DNA of 19,638 nucleotides from Syntrophobacterales bacterium (GTDB lineage: Bacteria; Desulfobacterota; Syntrophorhabdia; Syntrophorhabdales; WCHB1-27), in NCBI GenBank assembly GCA_017881765.1, contig JADGQN010000037.1:1-19638 (forward strand), given 5' to 3'. Within the stretch, counting starts at the first letter, position 1, and each line of letters begins with the position of its first letter. The notes under the pieces are model-generated. The model was not told where the DNA came from and ran no database searches. It was given only the letters and a program-made list of their open reading frames with translations. Positions 8,085-14,507 of this stretch are shown piece by piece. The translations under genes were made by a program, and so were the position numbers.

Positions 8085-8112
8085 ATTCTACCAAACTGGG
8101 AGAGAAAGTCAA
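8085..8112 (-). promoter_or_regulatory. Sigma70-type promoter of the DnaJ-domain gene
   Basis: On the minus strand TTGACT (8107-8112) and TAGAAT (8085-8090) are 16 bases apart, with TGG giving an extended -10. The leader would be about 60 bases. The rest of the gap 8016-8218 shows nothing I can name. Confidence 0.5.
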
Positions 8113-8218
8113 TGAGCCACATGGATATTTCCCCTCAGACCAGACGCTTAAGCCCGGTGGCTACGCGCCGAGAGAGCAAAGGCATGCAGAGTAGTATGCA
8201 GTTATTAAGAGACGGGGG

Positions 8219-9346
8219 TCATGCTACGAGAGACGACGGGAGAGTCATAGCTACTCCGGAAGTCAGCTCATCCATCAGTGATTTGACACTCAGGACGCTG
8301 TCAACCTTGTAACCATTTGCGCCTACCGTGTAGAGCGGCTCCTCGGAGAACGGGTTATAACCCGCGGAGCTCAACAGGCCATTACAAATACAAAAAGTAC
8401 TCTTGTTATCACTCCTGGCAGGGCACCGGGAGAAGACGCCTTCCTTGTTCCTGGAAAGTATATATCCCTTGTCGCAGTGGGGCTCTCTTTTACTTTCGAG
8501 GGCCGAACGGTACATGGGCGAATTCTTGATCACCATAAAAGGCATCCCGCAGGGAGAACCAGGTTCCCGTGCAACCAGTATGTCTTCTTTCCTCGCATCG
8601 ACAACCGCCTGTTTATATTTCGACGAGGCGCTACTTTCGTCCGTCGCAAGAAAGCGAGTCCCCATCTGCACGCCATCGGCTCCGAGCCGTAAGAACTTTG
8701 CGATATCTTCGTGCGTGTATCTGCCGCCTGCCACGATAACAGGGAAGCCACCGTACTTAAGCGACATCTCCTTAACCGGGAAAAAGAGATTTTCAAGCCT
8801 ATTGGATGCGAGGTATATCTGATCGAAGGCGAACCCCAGATGGCCGCCTGCAAGCGGCCCTTCAAGCACGACAGCGTCAGGCCGGTAACTCATGCGTTCC
8901 CACTTCTTACATATCAACTCCAGGGCCCTGGCCGACGATACAACAGGAACGAGGGCGGTGTCACCAGGGTTTTTGATACCCGGAAGATGGAGCGGCAATC
9001 CTCCACCGGAGATGATGATATCTGCTCCGGCGTCGATAGCACCCTTCACCGAACTGTCATAGTCATGTGCCAGCGCAACCATGATATTTATTCCCGCAAT
9101 GCCGCCTTCGGCCTTGGCGAGTGAGACTTCTTCAAACGTGGCCTCATACGTATTGAGCGGTCTGCCGTTTCGCTTTGACAGGAGCCTGTCGAGACAGGCA
9201 CTCGACACAATACCAATTCCGCCCTCTTTCGCAACGGCGCTGGCAAGAGGGGATAGTGAGACGCCGATACCCATCCCGCCTTGAATGATGGGCACCTTGG
9301 CTGTTTTTCCTTTTATCTTAAGTGGTGGTAAAGACTGGTCAAACAC
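8219..9346 (-). CDS. Nitronate monooxygenase-family flavoprotein
   Basis: The 375-residue protein is an FMN-dependent TIM-barrel enzyme of the nitronate monooxygenase/2-nitropropane dioxygenase family, which also includes FabK-type enoyl reductases. Motifs in order: IIQGGMGIGVS at 20-30, IISGGGLPLHLP near 111-122, EGPLAGGHLGF with the family's catalytic-position His169, VIVAGGRY and GADGVQMGTRFL for phosphate binding. The tail holds clustered cysteines (SRCPAR, TFCICNG) as in a known anaerobe-type subgroup, possibly structural or metal binding. In anaerobes the true substrate is often unknown, so detoxification of nitronates is only a family-level guess. ATG is preceded by GAAGGAG at good spacing. 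Confidence 0.9.
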   Translation of the reverse strand: MFDQSLPPLKIKGKTAKVPIIQGGMGIGVSLSPLASAVAKEGGIGIVSSACLDRLLSKRNGRPLNTYEATFEEVSLAKAEGGIAGINIMVALAHDYDSSVKGAIDAGADIIISGGGLPLHLPGIKNPGDTALVPVVSSARALELICKKWERMSYRPDAVVLEGPLAGGHLGFAFDQIYLASNRLENLFFPVKEMSLKYGGFPVIVAGGRYTHEDIAKFLRLGADGVQMGTRFLATDESSASSKYKQAVVDARKEDILVAREPGSPCGMPFMVIKNSPMYRSALESKREPHCDKGYILSRNKEGVFSRCPARSDNKSTFCICNGLLSSAGYNPFSEEPLYTVGANGYKVDSVLSVKSLMDELTSGVAMTLPSSLVA

Positions 9347-9473
9347 ATGGACTCCTTCGACAAAATCAGCGCTCTCAGGAAATCCAAACCAACTCCTAAG
9401 GAGTCCCTGGCAACTGCCTTAAGTATCTCATGTTATGGTACCATTTAGCAAGCAAAATATTTCTCTCTCGTCT

Positions 9474-9563
9474 ATCTGGTCTATTTAGTCTATCTAGTCT
9501 TCCGCCCTGTCTGTTCTCCCGGTGGTTCGGTTTCCGGAAACAAACTGACTAGATAGACCAGAT
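9474..9563. repeat. Inverted repeat with GTCTAT units
   Basis: ATCTGGTCTATTTAGTC (9474-9490) is inverted as GACTAGATAGACCAGAT (9547-9563) with one mismatch in 17. GTCTATCTAGTC at 9488-9499 is a second, perfect partner of part of the right arm. Between the arms is the perfect 12-base palindrome GTTTCCGGAAAC (9530-9541). It lies downstream of the glycosyltransferase gene and may act as a transcript end, though no T-run follows. Confidence 0.5.
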
Positions 9564-9591
9564 GACCGATTTCCGTCTGTCGGACGCGGGC

Positions 9592-11253
9592 TCATCTGTT
9601 TGTGAGTAGTAATAATGACCTGAGATGGTCCATATCACGACGAACCACCACTGAGAGCTTGCCCGTAGAAAGCAGTTCTCTCTCCAGCGCACCACCCCTA
9701 TCCCGTTCCACGAAAAAGACCTGATCTCCTTTCCGGAGGATCTCCTTGACCCGCTCCAGGCTGTCTATTTCCTCAACGAAGCGCCCCGTGTAGAAAGGAA
9801 TCGCGCCCCTGAGGCTCTCGTCTGCCTGATAGGCGTAAAGAGGTCTTTCTTTCCCTATCACCGCCTTGACCTGCTCGCAGAAAGGTGCGACGCTTCGGTA
9901 TTGATCAACCATCGGTACCAGCGCAGTCAGTACCAGCACCAACAGCGCAAAGATCGTCAGCCCATTGGTCACCCAGAAACCCTTCACCTTGCCGCGCAGG
10001 AGAAACCAGAGCGCAAGGAGTGACGGCATCACGGCCACCACGGACAACACAATGATGGTGGCAGGTACGCCGTGCGAAGCGCCCGGAATACCTTCCTCCG
10101 CAAAATGAATGTAGAGAGGCGCCGCCGCCACACCGACCGCAAGCGGAAAAAGCCCGAGAACCCACATGAAGAACTTCTCCACCTTTCGAACGGTCGTGGA
10201 CGTCGAGATAAAATCAATACAGAACGCGGTCAGCATCGATAAAGGGGCAAACAGAGGCAGCGTATAGAGCAACCTCTTGCCGGACGCAAGGCTTAGAAAA
10301 ATGAAGCCGCAAAAGAACCAGCACTTCGCAAAAAGGAGCCCTCTGCCTGATGTTGCCGGAAGCTCCTTCACTCCTGAAAAGGACCGGTACAAGACCGGCA
10401 GAATCAAGATAATCCACGGAAGAAAGCCCGGAGGAAAATCCGAGAGGTAGAAATAGAAGGGCTGTGTGTGGCCGAGTGCTCCGGGCCGTATGAATCGGTT
10501 GAGATGATTCTCCACGAGCACCACTCTCAGATGCTCTGCTCCGCCCTGATGCCACAGCGCCAAAAACCAGGGCGATACCAACGCGACGAAGATGAGAAAG
10601 CCCAGCCAGATATACATCCTCAGTATTTCTTTCAGGTTCCTTTCGAATACAAGGAAGGCAGCTATCCCGAGGCCGGGGATAGCCACCCCGACGAACCCCT
10701 TCGAATAAAAGGCAAGAGTACAGGATAGGTAGAGCAGACTGTAGTACAGGAGTTTCTTCCTGCCCTCTTCGGAAGAGTATCCGGCCATGAAGAAGGTCAT
10801 GGCCCAAACGACAAAGCAGGTTAGAGCGCTGTCGACCAGCACCCAGTGGCCCACCTGGAAATATTCAAAACTCGTGGCCATGACGAAAGCTGAAAGAAAG
10901 CCGGCTCTCGGACCGAAGAGCATGGTTCCGAGAAAAAAAAGTGCGATGGCGCCCCCCATAGCAAAGAGGGCAGACGGGACTCTCGCAACGCGATCCGACA
11001 CCCCGAAAATCTTGAATGTCGCCGCCAGTGCTGCATAGTACAGGGGTGGCTGCTCGAGAAAAGGTTTCTGGTTGAGAGTCGGAACAGCCAGGTTGCCTGT
11101 GAGCGCCATTTCACGGCCGATCTCCGCCACCCTTGGCTCGTCGGTCCCCCAGAACCCGTGGTTGGAAATCCCGAGCCAGCAGAGCGGTGTAAGGATTACC
11201 ATGAGAAGTAAGAAGTAGCGTAGTTTCTGATTATAGTGCCAGGTCGTATTCAT
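9592..11253 (-). CDS. ArnT/GT39-like membrane glycosyltransferase
   Basis: The 553-residue protein is a multi-spanning inner-membrane enzyme of glycosyltransferase family 39 (ArnT/PMT type), which moves a sugar from a polyprenyl phosphate donor to an acceptor at the outer face of the membrane. The first periplasmic loop shows GFWGTDEPRVAEIGREM with the family's acidic pair Asp38-Glu39, then KPFLEQPPLYYAA. About 11 to 12 hydrophobic segments follow and a soluble C-terminal domain of about 100 residues ends the protein, close to ArnT length. Acceptor (lipid A, protein or other glycan) is unknown. The ATG and the first six codons lie inside the left arm of a family I repeat, and no ribosome binding site is evident; an ATG 17 codons later would cut into the first membrane segment. 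Confidence 0.88.
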   Translation of the reverse strand: MNTTWHYNQKLRYFLLLMVILTPLCWLGISNHGFWGTDEPRVAEIGREMALTGNLAVPTLNQKPFLEQPPLYYAALAATFKIFGVSDRVARVPSALFAMGGAIALFFLGTMLFGPRAGFLSAFVMATSFEYFQVGHWVLVDSALTCFVVWAMTFFMAGYSSEEGRKKLLYYSLLYLSCTLAFYSKGFVGVAIPGLGIAAFLVFERNLKEILRMYIWLGFLIFVALVSPWFLALWHQGGAEHLRVVLVENHLNRFIRPGALGHTQPFYFYLSDFPPGFLPWIILILPVLYRSFSGVKELPATSGRGLLFAKCWFFCGFIFLSLASGKRLLYTLPLFAPLSMLTAFCIDFISTSTTVRKVEKFFMWVLGLFPLAVGVAAAPLYIHFAEEGIPGASHGVPATIIVLSVVAVMPSLLALWFLLRGKVKGFWVTNGLTIFALLVLVLTALVPMVDQYRSVAPFCEQVKAVIGKERPLYAYQADESLRGAIPFYTGRFVEEIDSLERVKEILRKGDQVFFVERDRGGALERELLSTGKLSVVVRRDMDHLRSLLLLTNR

Positions 11254-11361
11254 TTGCAGACCGAGGCGACGACGAGGAGCCGACGCAGGCGTACTACAAG
11301 TACGTCAAGGAGAGCGACGAGGAGACAACGAAGGTATGCGAATGAATACGACCTGGCACTA
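11234..11361 (+). repeat. Family I structured repeat, copy B, spanning a stop and a start codon
   Basis: This 128-base element has terminal arms of 24 bases (11234-11257 and 11338-11361) that are complementary at 23 of 24 positions, beginning TAGTGCCAGGTCGTATTCAT. The core shares GAGGAGCCGACGCAGGCGTA and GACAACGAAGGTAT with copy C. The central hairpin is GTACT-ACA-AGTAC. The left arm contains the start codon of the glycosyltransferase gene; the right arm contains the stop codon of the sulfite-oxidase-like gene. Compared with copies A and C it lacks roughly 20 bases on the left of the core. Orientation is antisense to the genes. Confidence 0.85.
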
Positions 11362-11964
11362 CTCATCGAGGAACTTGATTACCTCGCCGGCTGGTATGGG
11401 CCGGACCCGGCCACCTTCGTTCATGTCACGCACTTTTCCCGCTTCGATATAGGCTTCGTCCGTGTACCCGCGCTGTTCCCAGAATCCCGGGACGTAATGG
11501 TCGGATAGCTCGATCCTGACGACGCTCTTGGCCGATTTGTATCCCCACAGATACGGACAGAAGATCCGCACAGGACCGCCGTAATCTTCCTCAAGATAAT
11601 CTCCGTCAAACTCGTACGCGAGGAGCATCCTTTCTTTGAGAGCAACAGCGATGGGAATAGCGGTATCGTAAACCTCACGTATCGACCAGAAACGGACATA
11701 GCCCACGTGAGGTTCGGCACCCACCAGTCCCATGATATCGGCGAGCTTCACCCCGCCCCAGCGGCCGCGCACTGAAAATCTTGTAACGCTGGTCAGGCGG
11801 GCGTCGGCAACCCTTTTCGGCATTGCGCAGAGCTCCTGCCAGCTGAAGGTTGTTGGTCTCTTACAGAGCCCACCTACTTCGATTTTCCAGCCCTCACGGT
11901 CCAGCTTACCGGGATGCCCTTCCGCCCAGAATACCGGCGTGCGCAACTCCTTTAGCCTGCTCAT
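11359..11964 (-). CDS. Sulfite-oxidase-fold molybdopterin protein lacking the molybdenum cysteine
   Basis: The 201-residue protein matches the molybdopterin domain of the sulfite oxidase/YedY family: GWKIEVGGLC, FSWQELCAMP, then SVTRFSVRGRWGGVKLADIM and the late segment GGPVRIFCPYLWGYKSAKSV. In family members the segment usually reads CVTRxS, with Cys as molybdenum ligand. Here that position is Ser59 (codon AGC at 11788-11790, one base from TGC). There is no Tat signal, dimerisation domain or heme domain, so it is a short cytoplasmic form. It lies 79 bases after a TauE/SafE-type exporter gene on the same strand, which would suit sulfur oxyanion handling. Whether it still binds the cofactor or is catalytic cannot be told from sequence. 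Confidence 0.85.
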   Translation of the reverse strand: MSRLKELRTPVFWAEGHPGKLDREGWKIEVGGLCKRPTTFSWQELCAMPKRVADARLTSVTRFSVRGRWGGVKLADIMGLVGAEPHVGYVRFWSIREVYDTAIPIAVALKERMLLAYEFDGDYLEEDYGGPVRIFCPYLWGYKSAKSVVRIELSDHYVPGFWEQRGYTDEAYIEAGKVRDMNEGGRVRPIPAGEVIKFLDE

Positions 11965-12043
11965 TCGTTGCTACCCCCTGTCGGACAACCCTGCCCCGTG
12001 GATCACGAGAAGAGCCAGTGTGCCTTCAGAATGCAGTGGCGTC

Positions 12044-12787
12044 TCACTTCCTGATATACTTGAGCGACAGCCAGACGAGAACCGCGGAAAAAATGAGTTT
12101 CAGGTATAGGTCGGGAAGTAGGTTGGCTGCCGTTCCCCCCAGATAGCCACCGACCACCGCGCCGACAACAAGGCCAGGTACGAGATCAACCTGAACATTG
12201 CCGAGCCTGTAATGGGTCAGGGCCCCGCTGATACTGACAGGGACCATGGCAAGAAGCGACGTGCCCTGCGCCAGATGCTGGGACATGCCCGCCAGTATCA
12301 CCATAGGGGGTATCATCACGGTCCCGCCGCCCACGCCCATCATTCCCGACAGAAAGCCTGTCGCCGCCCCCGTCGAAAGAAAGATCAAAAGGCTCACCCA
12401 GAAACTCGGCGCGTGGTCAGCGCCCGGGATCAGAGCCTTTACGATAACCAACACTGAAACAACCACCAGAAAAAACCCAAAGGCCTTCTTCAACTTTTTC
12501 TCCGGCAGGGAATGAGCATACAGCGCGCCTAACCGTGCAGTAAGGATAGCGCCGACAGCGAGTACCGCGGCAATCTTCCAGTCAACTGCTCCATGGAGGA
12601 AGTAGGTCCCGGCCCCCACAAGAGCAGTAAAAATAATGGCCGCAAGGCTGGTGCCGTGGGCCTTGTGCTGAGTCAATTTAGCGAACCCCGTCATAAGCGG
12701 TATCATGACGGCCCCTCCGCCAAAGCCGACAAGACCCCCGAAGCAACCGCCAAGCAGACCTATGACAAAGCCGTGAAACCCTTTCAG
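12044..12787 (-). CDS. TauE/SafE-family exporter, start codon uncertain
   Basis: This is an eight-helix type membrane protein of the sulfite exporter TauE/SafE family (Pfam TSUP). The two signature repeats are present: GLLGGCFGGLVGFGGGAVMIPL near the N-terminus and GFLSGMMGVGGGTVMIPPM in the second half. The first ATG (12704-12706) falls in the middle of the first signature, so the real reading frame must begin earlier. The open frame reaches back to a TAA at 12809-12811 with no ATG, GTG or TTG; the only plausible start is CTG at 12785-12787, behind AAAAGGGCAG. A family II repeat begins two bases beyond that TAA and may have removed the original start. The neighbouring sulfite-oxidase-like gene supports a sulfur oxyanion or organosulfonate role. 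Confidence 0.82.
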   Translation of the reverse strand: MKGFHGFVIGLLGGCFGGLVGFGGGAVMIPLMTGFAKLTQHKAHGTSLAAIIFTALVGAGTYFLHGAVDWKIAAVLAVGAILTARLGALYAHSLPEKKLKKAFGFFLVVVSVLVIVKALIPGADHAPSFWVSLLIFLSTGAATGFLSGMMGVGGGTVMIPPMVILAGMSQHLAQGTSLLAMVPVSISGALTHYRLGNVQVDLVPGLVVGAVVGGYLGGTAANLLPDLYLKLIFSAVLVWLSLKYIRK

Positions 12788-12812
12788 ATGCTGCCCTTTT
12801 CTGCTATGTTAG

Positions 12813-12882
12813 TGGGGCTCGCGTCGCCCCCTCCACCGGCAAAGCCGTCGGAGCCTCCCCCTCTCACTCGCTGTGCTCGCTA
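12813..12882 (-). repeat. Family II structured repeat, copy 2
   Basis: This 70-base element matches 1431-1501 along its whole length. The inner hairpin reads CTCCACCGGC-AAA-GCCGTCGGAG; in copy 1 the corresponding paired bases are GTGGC/GCCAC, so one pair (T-A to C-G) has changed on both sides. It lies between the malic enzyme and TauE-type genes and touches the in-frame stop upstream of the latter. Confidence 0.8.
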
Positions 12883-12883
12883 G

Positions 12884-12924
12884 ATAGATTTCCACGAGAG
12901 AGGGGCTGGCCCGTGGAAATCTAT
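12884..12924. terminator. Hairpin at the malic enzyme stop codon
   Basis: ATAGATTTCCACG (12884-12896) and CGTGGAAATCTAT (12912-12924) form a perfect 13-bp stem with a 15-base loop. The stop codon of the malic enzyme gene (12921-12923) is in the right arm. No T-run follows on the minus strand, so it may stabilise or process the transcript instead of ending it; it also abuts family II repeat copy 2. Confidence 0.5.
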
Positions 12925-14267
12925 TCTTTATAAGGCGGTATGATGCCTTTTTCCATAAGGAGACCTACCTCGTCCCTGGCGCGTCTTATCTTGCTTTCGG
13001 CGATGGTGAAAAGCTCCTTTTCGCTCAGTTTCAAGCGGGCCACGCCTTGTTCCATGGCCTTCTTTGCCACAGCCACCGCCTCTCTGGGAAAGACCTCCCA
13101 CTGATCCATGGTCGGCATTATATAGTCATCACGCAGCCCTTTGTCCTCCGCGCACTTCGCCAGCTCGTACGCAGCCGCGATGCACATCTCATCGGTGATG
13201 GTCGTGGCCATGACGTCCAGCGTTCCACGGAAAATTGCGGGGAATCCGATGGAGTTGTTCACCTGGTTGGGGAAATCACTCCTTCCGGTCGCGACCACCC
13301 GGGCGCCTGCTTCTTTGGCGTCCCACGGCCACATCTCCGGGATCGGATTGGCGCAAACCATCACCACCGCATCATCGGCCATTCCTGAGACCCACGATTT
13401 TTGAATGGTGTCGGGACCCTGTTTCGACAGCGCAATCACGACATCCTGCCCCTTCATCGCCTCCTCGATGCCGCCGTCCCTGTTCTCGGCATTGGTGATC
13501 TGCGCGAATTCGCGCTTCTCCTTATGCGCAGGGGTGATGTCATCCCGCTTCCGGTTCAGTATGCCCTTGCTGTCCACCACGATCAGCTTCTTCGGATCGA
13601 CCCCGGCTTTGATCATGATCTTGGTAATACAGACGTTCGCGGCGCCGATACCGATCATGGTGATCTTCGCTTCGTTTATCTTTTTGTTCACGACCTTCAA
13701 TGCGTTGACGAGGGCGGCCAGGGTGACCGCAGCTGTTCCCTGCTGGTCATCGTGCCAGACGGGTATGGTTGCCTCGGCCCTCAGCTTGTCGAGTATGTAG
13801 AAACACTGCGGGTTCTCGATATCCTCGAGGTTGATGCCGCCGAAGGAAGGCTGCAGAAGCTTGACCGTGCGGATAAACTCGTCAGGGTCTCTTGTATCAA
13901 GGCATATCGGGAAGGCATCGACACCGCCCAGGTACTTGAAGAGCAGAGCCTTGCCTTCCATAACCGGCATCGCAGCCAAAGGGCCGATGTTGCCCAGGCC
14001 GAGAACCCTGGTGCCATTGGTGACGATCCCGATCATGTTCGCCCTGTTAGTAAATTCAAACGCTTTCTCGGGATTCTTCTGGATCTCTTTGCATGCTTCA
14101 GCAACGCCCGGCGTGTACCAGATGGCAAAGTCGTTGACATCTCTGATAACACATTTAGGGACGATCTCTATCTTCCCCTTATAGAACGGATGCATTTTCA
14201 TGGAATCCTGCGCCGGTTTCTTTGCCTTCTCCAGCAGTTCTTCCGTTGTCACCTTTCGTTCGCTCAT
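12921..14267 (-). CDS. NAD(P)-dependent malic enzyme
   Basis: The protein of about 448 residues converts malate to pyruvate and CO2 with reduction of NAD(P). Family motifs are clear: YTPGVAEAC, NGTRVLGLGNIGP, FGGINLEDIENPQCF, VWHDDQQGTA (metal and substrate residues) and the nucleotide-binding MIGIGAANVCI. It ends at IIPPYKE and lacks the phosphotransacetylase-like domain of long MaeB proteins. The cofactor preference cannot be read. I placed the start at the ATG at 14265-14267, which follows AAGGAGGGGCC at the right distance; the TTG 18 bases further upstream precedes that ribosome binding site and is not credible. A good extended -10 lies at 14335-14340. Confidence 0.95.
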   Translation of the reverse strand: MSERKVTTEELLEKAKKPAQDSMKMHPFYKGKIEIVPKCVIRDVNDFAIWYTPGVAEACKEIQKNPEKAFEFTNRANMIGIVTNGTRVLGLGNIGPLAAMPVMEGKALLFKYLGGVDAFPICLDTRDPDEFIRTVKLLQPSFGGINLEDIENPQCFYILDKLRAEATIPVWHDDQQGTAAVTLAALVNALKVVNKKINEAKITMIGIGAANVCITKIMIKAGVDPKKLIVVDSKGILNRKRDDITPAHKEKREFAQITNAENRDGGIEEAMKGQDVVIALSKQGPDTIQKSWVSGMADDAVVMVCANPIPEMWPWDAKEAGARVVATGRSDFPNQVNNSIGFPAIFRGTLDVMATTITDEMCIAAAYELAKCAEDKGLRDDYIMPTMDQWEVFPREAVAVAKKAMEQGVARLKLSEKELFTIAESKIRRARDEVGLLMEKGIIPPYKE

Positions 14268-14334
14268 GGCCCCTCCTTGCCTCAAGTTTATTGAAACAAT
14301 TATTTTACTCTTCTAATTCCCTCTTTCCCGCAGG

Positions 14335-14340
14335 ATTATA
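14335..14340 (-). promoter_or_regulatory. Extended -10 promoter of the malic enzyme gene
   Basis: On the minus strand TGTTATAAT gives a perfect TATAAT with an extended TGn. No good -35 is found at 16-18 bases, which is common for extended -10 promoters. The leader would be about 60 bases. Confidence 0.5.
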
Positions 14341-14413
14341 ACACGGAATTTTTTTCACGACCAGCTTTTGTGCGGCCCCGGAATATTGTTCAATAGTTTG
14401 TCGATAGTTTGGC

Positions 14414-14443
14414 TTGACAAACTTAATGAGGGTACGCTACGAT
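14414..14443 (+). promoter_or_regulatory. Candidate promoter of the CDC48-GntR genes
   Basis: TTGACA (14414-14419) and TACGAT (14438-14443) are 18 bases apart. The -35 box overlaps the right half of an inverted repeat GTTTGTC (14396-14402)/GACAAAC (14416-14422), a possible repressor site. The -10 match is 4 of 6. Confidence 0.45.
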
Positions 14444-14459
14444 GTCACCGTATCATCCA

Positions 14460-14483
14460 ATGGTCTGATGACTGTACGACCAT
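14460..14483. promoter_or_regulatory. Inverted repeat in the CDC48 leader, candidate GntR operator
   Basis: ATGGTC and GACCAT form perfect 6-base arms 12 bases apart, between the predicted transcription start and the first ATG. TGGTC/GACCA half-sites are the type used by FadR-subfamily GntR regulators, and such a regulator is encoded in the same transcript. The spacer is much longer than in classical FadR sites, so this is only a candidate. Confidence 0.3.
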
Positions 14484-14507
14484 AACCTATTGATACGATT
14501 AGCGTTC

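Noticed and set aside
8120..8218. Possible tRNA-like or structured RNA between the DnaJ-domain and flavoprotein genes
   Set aside because: No tRNA arms, no TTCRA T-loop and no strong stem could be found; nothing supports an RNA gene.
11236..11508. 90-residue arginine-rich frame across family I copy B
   Set aside because: It is the repeat core plus the antisense of the sulfite-oxidase-like gene; no evidence for a protein.
12884..12924. Terminal inverted repeat of a transposon
   Set aside because: The 13-bp arms enclose only 15 bases and there is no transposase; a transcript hairpin explains it better.
13401..14294. 297-residue plus-strand open frame
   Set aside because: Complete antisense to the malic enzyme gene, with no motif and no ribosome binding site; shadow frame.
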